From Acidobacteriota bacterium (GTDB taxonomy: Bacteria > Acidobacteriota > Vicinamibacteria > Vicinamibacterales > CAVVIG01), in contig JADZED010000014.1 in NCBI GenBank assembly GCA_020850715.1, forward strand, positions 1-55,286: DNA of 55,286 bases, in the 5' to 3' direction. Positions 40,081 to 49,387 of the stretch are shown piece after piece. The notes beneath the pieces are model-generated. The model did no database searches, had not been told where the DNA came from, and saw only the letters and a program-made list of their open reading frames with translations. A program made the position numbers and the translations under genes. Positions within the stretch are counted from its first letter, which is position 1. The number at the start of each line of letters is the position of its first letter.

Positions 40081-41151
40081 GTGTTTGGTTTGCGCACACC
40101 CAAGGCGGTCGTCGGTCTGGACATCGGCTCGAGCGCCGTCAAGGCCGTCGAGCTGAAGGCCGCGGGCAAGACGTTCAAGGTGATCGCCTTCGCCAGCGAG
40201 GCGATCCCGCCCGACAGCATCGTCGACGGCGCCATCATCGACGGCGCCGCCGTCGCGGACGCGATCCGCCGGCTCTTCGAGCACAAGGCGTTCAAGACCA
40301 GGGAAGTGGCGGCGTCGCTCTCCGGCAACGCCGTCATCGTCAAGAAGATCAGCCTCCCGGTGATGACCGAAGCCGAACTGGCCGAATCGATCTACTGGGA
40401 GGCCGAGCAGTACATTCCGTTCGACATCCAGGACGTCAACATCGACTACCAGATTGTCGGCGCGGGGGGCGGCGCCGAGAGCAAGGGCACGATGGACGTG
40501 ATGCTCGTGGCGGCGAAGAAGGAGAAGATCGCCGACTACACGGGCGTGATCGCGCAGGCCGGGCGCCTGCCGGTGGTCGTCGACGTCGACGCCTTCGCGC
40601 TGCAGAACGCGTACGAGGCCAACTACGGCGTCGATCCCGAGGCCGTCGTCGTGCTGCTGAACGCCGGCGCGAGCGCCATCAACATCAACATCATCAGCGG
40701 CGAGCAGTCGGTCTTCACGCGCGACGTCTCGATGGGGGGCAACGCCTACACCGAAGCGGTGCAGAAGGAGCTGAACCTGCCGTTCGACAGCGCCGAGCAG
40801 GCCAAGAAGGGGCTGCCGGTCGACGGCGTGAGCTTCGACGAGGTCAGGCCGGTGCTGCACGCGATGACCGAGAACGTGCTGCTGGAGATCCAGAAGACGG
40901 TCGACTTCTTCAAGGCCAGCGCGACCTCCGACCGCATCGACCGTATCCTGCTGAGCGGCGGCGCGTCGCGCACCGACGGCTTCGCCGAGGCGGTGGCCGA
41001 ACGGTTCGGCGCTCCCGTCGAGCCCTTCGACCCCTTCAAGAAGATCGCCCTCGATGCGGCCAGGCTCGGCCTCTCACCGGAGGCCGAGGCGGCCATGCCG
41101 GCCGCGGCGGTCGCCGTCGGCCTCGCGCTGCGAAGGGCGGGTGACCGGTGA
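40081..41151 (+). CDS. pilM: Type IV pilus assembly protein PilM
   Basis: PilM is the actin-like cytoplasmic ATPase of the type IV pilus alignment complex and binds the N-terminus of PilN. The 356-residue protein opens LRTPKAVVGLDIGSSAVKAVELK (phosphate-1 motif). It has AASLSGNAVIVKKISLP, EAEQYIPFDIQDVNIDYQI, VVDVDAFALQNAYE, LLNAGASAININ and ILLSGGASRTDGFAEAV. The GTG at 40081 follows AGGA by 8 nt. The stop overlaps the pilN GTG, starting the canonical pilMNOPQ order. Confidence 0.95.
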   Translation: MFGLRTPKAVVGLDIGSSAVKAVELKAAGKTFKVIAFASEAIPPDSIVDGAIIDGAAVADAIRRLFEHKAFKTREVAASLSGNAVIVKKISLPVMTEAELAESIYWEAEQYIPFDIQDVNIDYQIVGAGGGAESKGTMDVMLVAAKKEKIADYTGVIAQAGRLPVVVDVDAFALQNAYEANYGVDPEAVVVLLNAGASAININIISGEQSVFTRDVSMGGNAYTEAVQKELNLPFDSAEQAKKGLPVDGVSFDEVRPVLHAMTENVLLEIQKTVDFFKASATSDRIDRILLSGGASRTDGFAEAVAERFGAPVEPFDPFKKIALDAARLGLSPEAEAAMPAAAVAVGLALRRAGDR

Positions 41152-41789
41152 TCCGCATCAATCTCCTGTCGGGCGGCCGGGAAAAAGCCCGGAAGAAGGT
41201 TCCGATCTGGGGCGCCCACGGGATGACGATCGGCTGCTCGCTGATCCTGCTGGCGGCGGTCGCCGCCATGGGGTGGCGCTACTGGACGGTGGCGCGCGAC
41301 TCGAGGCTCCTCGACGCGGAGATTGCGACCGCGCAGCAGGAGACGACGCGGCTCCACTCGGTGATCCAGCAGGTCCAGCAGTTCGAGCAGCGGAAGGCGC
41401 AGCTGCAGCAGCGTGTCGTGCTCATCGAGCAGTTGCGCAAGGATCAGACCGGCCCGGTGCACCTGCTCGATCAGGTCAGCCGCGCGCTGCCGCCGATGGT
41501 GTGGCTCGACGCCCTGCGGCAGGATCCGCGCCAGCCGGCCGACGTGCTCCTCGAAGGCCGCAGCACGACGCTGACCGGGCTGTCCGATTTTGCCGGCAAC
41601 CTCGAGGCGACCGGCTACTTCAAGCGGTCGGTCGAGATCGTGAGCACGACGACCGATCGCATCGCGCAACCGCCGGGCGAAATCATCCGCTTCCAGCTGC
41701 GGGCGATCTTTCAGCCGCCGGCGGCGGCGCCGCCGCCGGCCTCGCCCGGTGCGGCCGGCGCTCCGGCCGCGGCCAGGCCGGCGACATGA
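41148..41789 (+). CDS. pilN: Type IV pilus inner-membrane protein PilN
   Basis: PilN is a bitopic inner-membrane protein linking PilM to PilO. The 213-residue protein begins with the PilM-binding motif MIRINLLSGGREKARKK, has one transmembrane helix (MTIGCSLILLAAVAAMGWRY), a coiled coil (AEIATAQQETTRLHSVIQQV and following) and a periplasmic ferredoxin-like domain (PVHLLDQVSRALPPMVWLDAL, LEGRSTTLTGLSDFAGNLEATGYF). An Ala/Pro tail closes the protein. The GTG overlaps the pilM stop by 4 nt. Confidence 0.93.
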   Translation: MIRINLLSGGREKARKKVPIWGAHGMTIGCSLILLAAVAAMGWRYWTVARDSRLLDAEIATAQQETTRLHSVIQQVQQFEQRKAQLQQRVVLIEQLRKDQTGPVHLLDQVSRALPPMVWLDALRQDPRQPADVLLEGRSTTLTGLSDFAGNLEATGYFKRSVEIVSTTTDRIAQPPGEIIRFQLRAIFQPPAAAPPPASPGAAGAPAAARPAT

Positions 41790-41838
41790 CGCGGGGTAAA
41801 GCGGTGCCGAGGTGGCCCCGATACCGCTGGATGGCCGC

Positions 41839-42462
41839 ATGGAACTGAGTCTCACCAAGCTCCCGTGGTACGCGCAGGTGGCCGCGTTTGTCGCCCTTTC
41901 GGCCGGCGCCGTCGGCGCGTTCGTCTACTACTACGAGCGCCCCGTGCGCGCCGACATGGCCTCGCGCGAGAGCCAGTTGAAGTCGCTGCGCGCCGACATC
42001 GCCAAAGGGGTCGCGACGGCGAAGAAGCTGCCCGAGTTCCAGGCCCAGGTGACCGACCTCGAGTCGCGGCTCGCCAGCCTGAGCGCCGTGCTGCCGGAAG
42101 AGAAGGATGCCGCCGATCTGCTCCGGCGGATGCAGACCGTCGCCACGCAGTCGAACCTGACCATCACCTCGTTCAAGCCGGCGCCGACGGTCACGCAGCA
42201 GCTGCACGCCGAATGGCCGATTCAGCTCGAGCTCGAGGGCACGTACCACAACCTCGCGATCTTCTTCGACCGGGTCGCCAAGTTCACCCGCATCGTGAAC
42301 ATCGGCAGCGTCGACATCCGGGCGGTCCGGGCCCCGACGCCCAACGCGACGATCACCGCGTCCTGCGTCGCGACGACGTTCGTGCTCCTCGATCCGGCGA
42401 CGATCAAGCCGAAGCCGGGCGCCAAACCGAAGCCGGGCGCGAAGCCGGCCGCCAAGACGTAA
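41839..42462 (+). CDS. pilO: Type IV pilus inner-membrane protein PilO
   Basis: PilO is the periplasmic partner of PilN in the pilus alignment complex. The 207-residue protein begins MELSLTKLPWYAQVAAFVAL, a short cytoplasmic end followed by the transmembrane helix. A coiled coil follows (ASRESQLKSLRADIAKGVATA), then a periplasmic domain (LRRMQTVATQSNLTITSFKP, YHNLAIFFDRVAKFTRIVNI), and a KPKPGAKPKPGAK tail. The ATG at 41839 matches the family start. A GTG at 41812 in frame would add nine residues. Confidence 0.92.
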   Translation: MELSLTKLPWYAQVAAFVALSAGAVGAFVYYYERPVRADMASRESQLKSLRADIAKGVATAKKLPEFQAQVTDLESRLASLSAVLPEEKDAADLLRRMQTVATQSNLTITSFKPAPTVTQQLHAEWPIQLELEGTYHNLAIFFDRVAKFTRIVNIGSVDIRAVRAPTPNATITASCVATTFVLLDPATIKPKPGAKPKPGAKPAAKT

Positions 42463-42466
42463 CGCA

Positions 42467-42979
42467 ATGCGAGCCATTGGTGGCGTGATGATCGTGGCCT
42501 TCGGACTGGCGCTGCAGGCGCAGGCGCCGGCCCCGGCACAGGACCCCGCCGGGCCGCCCCCCGCCGACCGGCCGGCGGCCGGGACGCCGCAGGCGCCCGG
42601 CGCGCAGGCGCCGCCGCCCGCCGACACCTACACGTACGATCCGGCCGGGCGCCGCGATCCGTTCGTGAGCCTCCTCAACGGGGGCGTCGAGCCGCACGAG
42701 TCGGCCGCCGGGCGGCCGGACGGTCCGGCGAGCATGACGGTCGGCGAGATTTCCGTGCGCGGCGTGGTCGAAACCCGGGGCGAGCTCATCGCGATGATCA
42801 AAGGGCCCGACAACAAGACCTATCTCGTTCACCAGGGCGACAGGCTGCTCGACGGCGTGATCAAGAGCATCACGCCGCAGGGGCTGGTCGTCCTGGAGGA
42901 AGTCAACGACCCGCTGTCGCTCGTCAAACAGCGCGAGGTTCGCAAGATGCTGCGGTCAGCGGAGGGCGTCCAGGAATGA
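42467..42979 (+). CDS. pilP: Type IV pilus assembly protein PilP
   Basis: PilP links the PilN/PilO complex to the secretin PilQ. The 170-residue protein has a hydrophobic N-terminus (GGVMIVAFGLALQAQA), a Pro/Ala-rich stretch (about 20-50) and the PilP domain. This domain contains YTYDPAGRRDPFVSLL, ISVRGVVETRGELIAMIKGPDNKTYLV and GDRLLDGVIKSITPQGLVVLEE. No lipobox cysteine is visible, unlike many PilP proteins, so it may be held by an uncleaved signal anchor. The 3' end overlaps pilQ by 4 nt. Confidence 0.9.
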   Translation: MRAIGGVMIVAFGLALQAQAPAPAQDPAGPPPADRPAAGTPQAPGAQAPPPADTYTYDPAGRRDPFVSLLNGGVEPHESAAGRPDGPASMTVGEISVRGVVETRGELIAMIKGPDNKTYLVHQGDRLLDGVIKSITPQGLVVLEEVNDPLSLVKQREVRKMLRSAEGVQE

Positions 42980-44904
42980 CTCAGATGCGGGCTTTTGCGC
43001 TGTGCTTGGCGCTGGCGCTGGCGTGCACGTTCGCGACGGTCTCGGGCTGGGACGAAGCCTCCGCCGTCCGCTTGAAGACGATCAGCGCACGGGCCAACGG
43101 CAGCGGTGCGTCGCTGGTCATCGAAGCCACCGAGCCCATGCCCTACGTGGCGACGCGCCCCGATCCTCTCACGCTGCTGGTCGACTTCGGCGACATCGAC
43201 GCCGCCGGCGTGGACAACGCGCTGTCGGCGGGCGGCGGCCCGATCGCCTCGGTCAGCGTCGAACCGGCCGGAGGCCGCAGCAGCGCATCGCGCGTCCGTA
43301 TCTCGCTGGCCGAACCGCTCGCGCACCGCATCCGCAGCGAGCGCAACCGGATCGTGATCGACTTCGACCGGACGCCGGGCAGGAGCCTGGTCTACGCGCC
43401 GCGGCCCGCGCCGGCCGATGCGCCCGACGCGATGCTCGCGCTGCAGGCCGACCGGCGCGCCATCGATCCGATTGCGGCGCTCGGATTGGACCGGCCGGCG
43501 CCCGCCGCCGCCCTCCCGGCCGCGATTGCCTCCTCTGGTGCGGCCGACGGGACGCAGGCGCCGACGGCCACGACGCCCCCGGCTCCGGCGGCGCAGGCGC
43601 CGGCGGGGCCCGCGCCACAGCCCGGGCAGACCCCGGCGGTTCCCGCGCCACAGCCCGGGCAGACCCCGGCGGTTCCCGCGCCCGGACAGCGCCAGTTCAC
43701 CGGCAACCCGATCAGCCTGGATTTCCAGGGCGCCGATCTGCGCGCCGTTCTCCGGACGTTCGCCGAGATCAGCGGCCTGAACATCGTGATCGACCCGGCC
43801 GTGCAGGGCACCGTCGACGTCGCGCTGCGCGACGTGCCGTGGGATCAGGCCCTCGACGTGATCCTCCGCGCCAACAAGCTGGGGTACATCATCGACGGCA
43901 CCATCGTTCGCGTGGCGCCGCTCACCGTGCTGGCGAGCGAGGAGGCCGAGCGCCGCAAGCTCACCGAGGAGCAGGCGCTGGCCGGCACCCTGAGCGTCCT
44001 CACCCGGACGCTGAGCTACGCGAAGGCGCAGGACCTGGTGCAACTGCTGACGCGCAGCGCGCTGTCGCAGCGGGGCAGCGTCCAGGTCGACGCGCGCACC
44101 AACACGCTCATCATCAACGACCTGCCGGAGCGGCTCGAGACGGCCAGCCGCCTCATCGAGACGCTCGATCGCGCCCAGCCGCAGGTCGAAATCGAGGCGC
44201 GCATCGTCCAGACCACCAAGAACTACGCCCGGGCGCTCGGCATCCAGTGGGGCTTCCAGGGCCGCGTCGATCCGACGCTCGGCAACACGACGAACCTGGC
44301 GTTCCCCAACAGCGGGAGCGTCGGCGGCCGCGGGCCCAACGGCACCGCCGTCGACCTGCCGGTCTCCGGGCCCAGCAGCATCGGCCTCGCGCTCGGCTCG
44401 ATCAACGGCGCCTTCAACCTCGACGTCGCGCTTTCCGCCCTGGAGAGCAGCGGCAACGCGCGCCTGCTGTCGACGCCCCGCGTCACCACCCAGAACAACA
44501 TCCAGGCGGAGATCGCGCAGGGCGTGCAGGTGCCCTATCAGACGACCGCGAACAACACCATCACCACGCAGTTCCGCGACGCGGCGCTCGTCCTGCGCGT
44601 GCAGCCGCAGATCACCGCGGCCGGCACGGTGATCATGAACATCTCGGTCGACAACGGATCGGTCGGGCCGACCTACAACGGCGTCCCCTCGATCAACACG
44701 CAGCGCGCCCTCACCACCGTGCAGGTCGACGACGGCCAGACCACAGTGCTGGGCGGGATCTACGCCAGCAACGAGCGCGAGACCAACGATCGGACGCCGG
44801 GGCTGAGCCGCATCCCGTTCCTGAACTGGTTCTTCAAGCGCGATCAGCTGAGCGACGAGGCGACCGAGCTGCTGATCTTCATCACGCCACGGATCATCAA
44901 GTGA
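42976..44904 (+). CDS. pilQ: Type IV pilus secretin PilQ
   Basis: PilQ forms the outer-membrane channel for the pilus. The 642-residue protein has a signal peptide (MRAFALCLALALACTFATVSG) and an AMIN domain (about 30-140; LVIEATEPMPYVATRPDPLTLLVDF). A Pro/Ala/Gln linker follows, then the STN region (ISLDFQGADLRAVLRTFAEISGLNIVIDP) and N1 domain (LIINDLPERLETASRLIETLD). The secretin core has VEIEARIVQTTKNYARALGIQWGF, LLSTPRVTTQNNIQAEIAQG and LSRIPFLNWFFKRD. The ATG overlaps the pilP stop. The linker carries a tandem 33-bp repeat. Confidence 0.95.
   Translation: MTQMRAFALCLALALACTFATVSGWDEASAVRLKTISARANGSGASLVIEATEPMPYVATRPDPLTLLVDFGDIDAAGVDNALSAGGGPIASVSVEPAGGRSSASRVRISLAEPLAHRIRSERNRIVIDFDRTPGRSLVYAPRPAPADAPDAMLALQADRRAIDPIAALGLDRPAPAAALPAAIASSGAADGTQAPTATTPPAPAAQAPAGPAPQPGQTPAVPAPQPGQTPAVPAPGQRQFTGNPISLDFQGADLRAVLRTFAEISGLNIVIDPAVQGTVDVALRDVPWDQALDVILRANKLGYIIDGTIVRVAPLTVLASEEAERRKLTEEQALAGTLSVLTRTLSYAKAQDLVQLLTRSALSQRGSVQVDARTNTLIINDLPERLETASRLIETLDRAQPQVEIEARIVQTTKNYARALGIQWGFQGRVDPTLGNTTNLAFPNSGSVGGRGPNGTAVDLPVSGPSSIGLALGSINGAFNLDVALSALESSGNARLLSTPRVTTQNNIQAEIAQGVQVPYQTTANNTITTQFRDAALVLRVQPQITAAGTVIMNISVDNGSVGPTYNGVPSINTQRALTTVQVDDGQTTVLGGIYASNERETNDRTPGLSRIPFLNWFFKRDQLSDEATELLIFITPRIIK
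43615..43680 (+). repeat. Two tandem 33-bp units in the PilQ linker
   Basis: The 33-bp unit 43615-43647 is repeated exactly at 43648-43680, encoding the 11-residue segment PQPGQTPAVPA twice. A partial third copy follows. The repeat lies in the flexible linker after the AMIN domain, so copy number change would alter only linker length. Confidence 0.9.
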
Positions 44905-44921
44905 CCGACGGGAGATTGCGT

Positions 44922-45545
44922 ATGAGTGCGCGCGTTCGAGGGCTCGCCCTTGCGGCGGCGATCGCGGCGGCCGCCGGCTGCGGCGACGTGGTTCGAAGCA
45001 GCCGGGGACCGGCGATCCTGAACGTGGACCTGCTGCAGGGAATTGCGGGCGGGGCGCAGGGCACCCCGACGGCGGTCCTGCTGTCCGACGTCCTCGTGCT
45101 GCGCACGACCCCCGCGCCCTGCTCGGCCGCCACCCCCTGCCCGACGATCGTCGACGATTTCGGCCAGGCGACGCTGAGCCTCTCGATGAAGAACTCGACG
45201 GTCGCGCCGACGTCGAACAACCAGGTGACCGTCTCGCGCTACACGGTCCGATACCGCCGGAGCGACGGACGCCGGAACGAATCCGGGAAAGAGCCCGTGT
45301 TGCCCTACGACTTCGACGGCGCGGTGACGGCGACCGTGCCGGCCGGAGGTACGGTCGCGGTCGCGTTCGAGATCGTCCGGCACACGGCCAAGGAGGAATC
45401 GCCGCTGGTGCAGCTCGTCAGCAACCCGAACGTCATCGCGACGGTGGCCGACGTGACCTTCTACGGCCAGGATCTGACGGGCAACGCGGTGTCCGCCACC
45501 GGATCGATGAGCGTCAACTTCGGTAACTTCGCGGATCAACGGTAG
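44922..45545 (+). CDS. Lipoprotein downstream of pilQ, function unknown
   Basis: This 207-residue predicted lipoprotein has the signal SARVRGLALAAAIAAAAGCGD, with a lipobox cysteine near residue 22. The mature part is beta-rich (LLSDVLVLRTTPAPCSAATPCPTIVDDFG, QVTVSRYTVRYRRSDGRRN, VTATVPAGGTVAVAFEIVRH, VIATVADVTFYGQDLTGNAV). Two cysteines (CSAATPC) could form a disulfide. The ATG at 44922 has GGAG 7 nt upstream. A GTG at 44901 overlapping the pilQ stop is less likely. Its position suggests an accessory surface or pilus-associated role. Confidence 0.75.
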   Translation: MSARVRGLALAAAIAAAAGCGDVVRSSRGPAILNVDLLQGIAGGAQGTPTAVLLSDVLVLRTTPAPCSAATPCPTIVDDFGQATLSLSMKNSTVAPTSNNQVTVSRYTVRYRRSDGRRNESGKEPVLPYDFDGAVTATVPAGGTVAVAFEIVRHTAKEESPLVQLVSNPNVIATVADVTFYGQDLTGNAVSATGSMSVNFGNFADQR

Positions 45546-45553
45546 CAGCCGCC

Positions 45554-46855
45554 ATGGGACACTCCTTCAAGATTGCGATGGCCGCCGCGCTGCTGGCCGG
45601 GACGGCCGCGTGCACGGTGCACCAGGCCGATTCGGGGCCCGAGCCGTTCGGCCCGTCCGACTTCGGCCTCAGTCTCGATCTCACCATCACGCCCGACAGC
45701 CTCAACCAGGATGGCGCCTCGCAGGCGTCGGTCGTCGTCGTCGCGCACGATCAGACGGGCGCACCGAAGGCCAACGTGGTGGTGCGGCTGGTAACGAGCC
45801 TTGACGGCACGATCAGGGAGTACGGCACGCTCTCGGCGCGGTCCGTGGTGACCGGGAGCGACGGCCGTGCGAGCGCGATCTACACAGCGCCGGCCACCTC
45901 GCTGCTCGCGCCGGGCGAAGGGATCGTCGTCACGATCGTCGCGACGCCGAGCGGTTCGGACGCCCAGGCGGCCAATTCGAGGACGGCCCAGCTCCGTCTG
46001 GTGCCTCCGGGCGTGATCCTGCCGCCGGCGCAGACGCCGACCGCGCAGTTCACCTATTCCCCCGCCCCGGTGAACTTCAACATCGCGTCGCAGTTCGACG
46101 CCTCCACCAGTTGCGGCGGATCGCTGAGCGGCGGCGCCTGTCCGGTAGACGCCAGCGCGATCGCCAGCTACGCGTGGACCTTCGGCGATGGCACGTCGGC
46201 CGCCGGCAAGGTGGTCAGCCACACCTACGTCGCGTCGACGCAGGCGACGACGTCGTTCAACGTCACCTTGACGGTGACCAACGATCGGGGCCTTTCCGCG
46301 TCGACGACGCAGGCAATCAGCGTCAGCGCGTCGCCGGCGCCGAGCGGCGACTGGGTCTTCTCGCCGACCGCCCCGAACGTGAACGAGACGATCTACTTCA
46401 ACGGCGACGGCGTCCGGGCGGCCGCGGGCCACAGCATCGTGCAGTGGAGCTGGAACTTCGGCGACGGCACGACGGCCAGCGGCTTCCAGGCGACGCACAG
46501 CTACACGGCGGCCAGAACCTACACGGTTGTCCTGAGCGTGCTCGACGATGCCGGCGCCAAGACGGTGCTGCCGAAGACGGTCACCGTCGGCACCGGCAAT
46601 CCGAATGCGGTGCTCACCGTCACCAAGACCGGCGGCAACGACATTCGCGCGGACGGCGGATCGTCGAGCGCCGCCGGAGGCTCGACCATCTCAACCTACA
46701 CGTTCGATTTCGGGAGCTGCTCGGCGACGGGGCAGTCCGGCAGCCAGAGCTTCGGGACCAGGACGTGCGCGGCCGGCACCCACACGATTCGGCTGACGGT
46801 GACCGACAGCCTGGGACGCTCCAGCAGCACCACGCAATCGGTCACCGTACCGTAG
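45554..46855 (+). CDS. PKD- and Ig-like-domain surface lipoprotein
   Basis: This 433-residue protein has a lipoprotein-type signal (MAAALLAGTAAC). An Ig-like segment (about 40-150; SLNQDGASQASVVVVAHDQTG, VVVRLVTSLDGTIREYG, GRASAIYTAPATS) precedes two PKD domains, recognised by YAWTFGDGTSAAG (about 205-217) and WSWNFGDGTTASG (about 297-309). A third, diverged PKD-like unit has YTFDFGSCSATG. PKD domains mediate binding at cell surfaces or in filaments. It lies 8 nt after the previous lipoprotein gene in the pil operon, so a pilus or surface function is plausible. Confidence 0.85.
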   Translation: MGHSFKIAMAAALLAGTAACTVHQADSGPEPFGPSDFGLSLDLTITPDSLNQDGASQASVVVVAHDQTGAPKANVVVRLVTSLDGTIREYGTLSARSVVTGSDGRASAIYTAPATSLLAPGEGIVVTIVATPSGSDAQAANSRTAQLRLVPPGVILPPAQTPTAQFTYSPAPVNFNIASQFDASTSCGGSLSGGACPVDASAIASYAWTFGDGTSAAGKVVSHTYVASTQATTSFNVTLTVTNDRGLSASTTQAISVSASPAPSGDWVFSPTAPNVNETIYFNGDGVRAAAGHSIVQWSWNFGDGTTASGFQATHSYTAARTYTVVLSVLDDAGAKTVLPKTVTVGTGNPNAVLTVTKTGGNDIRADGGSSSAAGGSTISTYTFDFGSCSATGQSGSQSFGTRTCAAGTHTIRLTVTDSLGRSSSTTQSVTVP

Positions 46856-46863
46856 GCGCCGGC

Positions 46864-47649
46864 ATGGCCGACAGCCAGCGGATCGAAGATCTGCGGCGCC
46901 GGGTCCAGAAGGACCCGGCGTCGATTGCGTTCGCGCAGCTTGCCGAGGAGCTCCGTCGCGCCGGTCAGATCGACGAGTCGATCGCGACCTGCCGCGCCGG
47001 GCTCGCCATCCATCCCGGCTATCTCTCGGCACGCGTCACGCTCGGGCGCGCGCTGATCGAGCTCGATCAGCTCGACGACGCCCTGGCGGAGCTGGCGCAC
47101 GTGCTCGCCAGCGCGCCGGAGAACCTCGCCGCCATCCGCGGCGTTGCCGAGATCCACCATCGCCGCGGCGCGCTGCCCGAGGCGCTCGCGCAGTACCGTG
47201 CGGCGCTCGCCCTCGCCAGGAACGATCCCGACCTGCAGGCCACGGTTGACGACCTCGCGCGCCGGGTGGAGCCGCCCAAACCGGCGGCCGCCGCCGAAGG
47301 GCTGTCGCTCGAGCAGATGACCCGGGAGCTGTCGCGTCATGTCCCGCCGGAGCCGCCGCCGGCCGGGGCTGCGGCACCCCGCCCGGATGCCCCGGCGCCG
47401 ATTGCGATCGCCCCGAAGCCGGTCGAGCCGGAGACGACGGCGATCGGCGCTCCCGACGCGGGGATCCGGCAAGATGCAGTGGGCCCGCCCGTGCCGATCC
47501 CTGCGGCGCAGCCGCCGGACCAGCTACCGACCGGGTCGGCCGCCGGCGAGCCGCCCGATCCGGGGCGCCTCCGCGCCGAGAAGACGCTCGCAGCCCTCGA
47601 GGACTGGCTCGACGCCATCCATGCCACACGCACCGACCGCGGCGCTTGA
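46864..47649 (+). CDS. TPR protein with Pro/Ala-rich tail
   Basis: This 261-residue protein has about three TPR units in the first 125 residues (IAFAQLAEELRRAGQIDESIATCRAGLAIHPGY, LDDALAELAHVLASAPENLAAI, RGALPEALAQYRAALALARNDP). A long Pro/Ala/Gly linker follows, and it ends in an amphipathic helix (EKTLAALEDWLDAIH). No signal peptide is seen, so it is cytoplasmic. It follows the pil-associated lipoproteins closely and overlaps the next gene by 29 nt, which suggests it is part of the same transcript. The linker-plus-C-terminal helix design hints at an adaptor. Confidence 0.8.
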   Translation: MADSQRIEDLRRRVQKDPASIAFAQLAEELRRAGQIDESIATCRAGLAIHPGYLSARVTLGRALIELDQLDDALAELAHVLASAPENLAAIRGVAEIHHRRGALPEALAQYRAALALARNDPDLQATVDDLARRVEPPKPAAAAEGLSLEQMTRELSRHVPPEPPPAGAAAPRPDAPAPIAIAPKPVEPETTAIGAPDAGIRQDAVGPPVPIPAAQPPDQLPTGSAAGEPPDPGRLRAEKTLAALEDWLDAIHATRTDRGA

Positions 47650-48754
47650 GCGCAGGCACGACGCCGTCCGCTCGGCGCTGGCCTCGCGTTCGCTGGACGC
47701 CCTCATCGTCACCTCGCTGTCGAACATCGCGTACCTCACCAACTTCGCCGGCTCCTCAGCGGTCGCCGTGGTGACGCTGGATCATCTGTACTTCATCACC
47801 GACTTCCGCTACGTGACCGCCGTCACCGATGAGCGGTCTGGCGCGGCCGCGTGTCCCGGCCTCGATCTGGTGGTGGTCGACAGCACGTACGACGCCGCGC
47901 TGCTCGGGGTGCTGACGCGCGAGACCGGGCGGGTCGGCTTCGAGGCCGCCCATCTCACCGTCAGCCGCCACGGCTGGCTCGCGGCCTCGCTCGGGACCGC
48001 CGCCGCCCGGGAACTGGTGCCGACCGAGGGGCTGATCGAGCGGCTGCGCGTCGTGAAGGACGGTTACGAGTTGGCGACGATGCGGGAAGCCGGGCGGAGG
48101 ATCTCCGGGGTGGCGCGCGAGCTCCTCGCCGACGTGTCGGCGGGGCGAACCGAATTGGAGGTCGCGCTGGCTATTGACGCGCGGATCCGGCGGGCCGGCT
48201 TCAGCCGTACGGCCTTCGAGACGATTGTCGCCTCCGGACCGAATGCCGCGCTGCCGCACGCACGCCCGGGGGAGCGAAGGTTGGCCGAAGGCGACCTCGT
48301 GGTACTGGACTTCGGCGGCGTTTACGACTCATACTGCGTGGACTTGACCCGGACCGTCTCCATCGGCCCCGCCTCGCCACGCGCGCGCGACCTGCACGCG
48401 GCCGTCCTCGAGGCCCAGACGCGCGCCATCCGGGCGGTCGCGCCCGCGGCCTCCCGCTTTGCCATCGATGCGGCCGCGCGCGACCTTCTGACCGTGCGCG
48501 GATTCGGCGAGGCGTTCGGGCATGGCACCGGGCACGGCCTCGGCCTCGAGGTGCACGAGGACCCACGCCTCACGCGCCGCCGCGCGGAGGTCGACGCCTC
48601 CGACGAGGCGCTGCGGCCCGGCATGGTCTTCACGATCGAGCCGGGCGTCTATCTGCCGGGCTGGGGCGGCATCCGGATCGAAGACGATGTCGTGGTGACG
48701 GAACAGGGCGCGGAACTGATCACCGATGCGGGCAGGGAACTTCTTGAAGCTTGA
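47621..48754 (+). CDS. M24 aminopeptidase (Xaa-Pro peptidase family)
   Basis: This 377-residue two-metal peptidase of the PepP/Xaa-Pro type removes N-terminal residues preceding proline. The N-terminal creatinase-like domain (about 10-130; DALIVTSLSNIAYLTNFAGS, DHLYFITDFRYVTAV) precedes the pita-bread domain. The metal ligands of this domain are visible in VVLDFGGVYDSYCVDLTRTV, GHGTGHGLGLEVHEDP, FTIEPGVYLPGWGGIRIEDDVVV. The ATG at 47621 lies within the 3' end of the TPR gene. The arrangement peptidase-accB-accC is common in several phyla and the genes may be coupled. Confidence 0.92.
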   Translation: MPHAPTAALERRHDAVRSALASRSLDALIVTSLSNIAYLTNFAGSSAVAVVTLDHLYFITDFRYVTAVTDERSGAAACPGLDLVVVDSTYDAALLGVLTRETGRVGFEAAHLTVSRHGWLAASLGTAAARELVPTEGLIERLRVVKDGYELATMREAGRRISGVARELLADVSAGRTELEVALAIDARIRRAGFSRTAFETIVASGPNAALPHARPGERRLAEGDLVVLDFGGVYDSYCVDLTRTVSIGPASPRARDLHAAVLEAQTRAIRAVAPAASRFAIDAAARDLLTVRGFGEAFGHGTGHGLGLEVHEDPRLTRRRAEVDASDEALRPGMVFTIEPGVYLPGWGGIRIEDDVVVTEQGAELITDAGRELLEA

Positions 48755-48858
48755 GGGCTCGAGAATTCGAGGGCTTGACGACGTGAGGCCCCGAGGGTGC
48801 GAGGAGGCTGTGGCTTCCCGCTTCCCAAGTCCTCGCATCCTCATACCCGAGTAGCACC
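48755..48858 (+). other. Spacer before accB with short degenerate repeats
   Basis: This 104-bp gap contains GAG-rich repeated motifs such as GGCTCGAGAATTCGAGGG, similar in kind to the GACTCGAGAACTCGGGG sequence before pfkA (around 31620-31650, minus orientation). I see no clear promoter or terminator. Confidence 0.4.
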
Positions 48859-49347
<489 letters not shown>

Positions 49348-49387
49348 GGGGGACCGACGTCGTGCGGGCCTTCCCGCCTGCGTGGAT

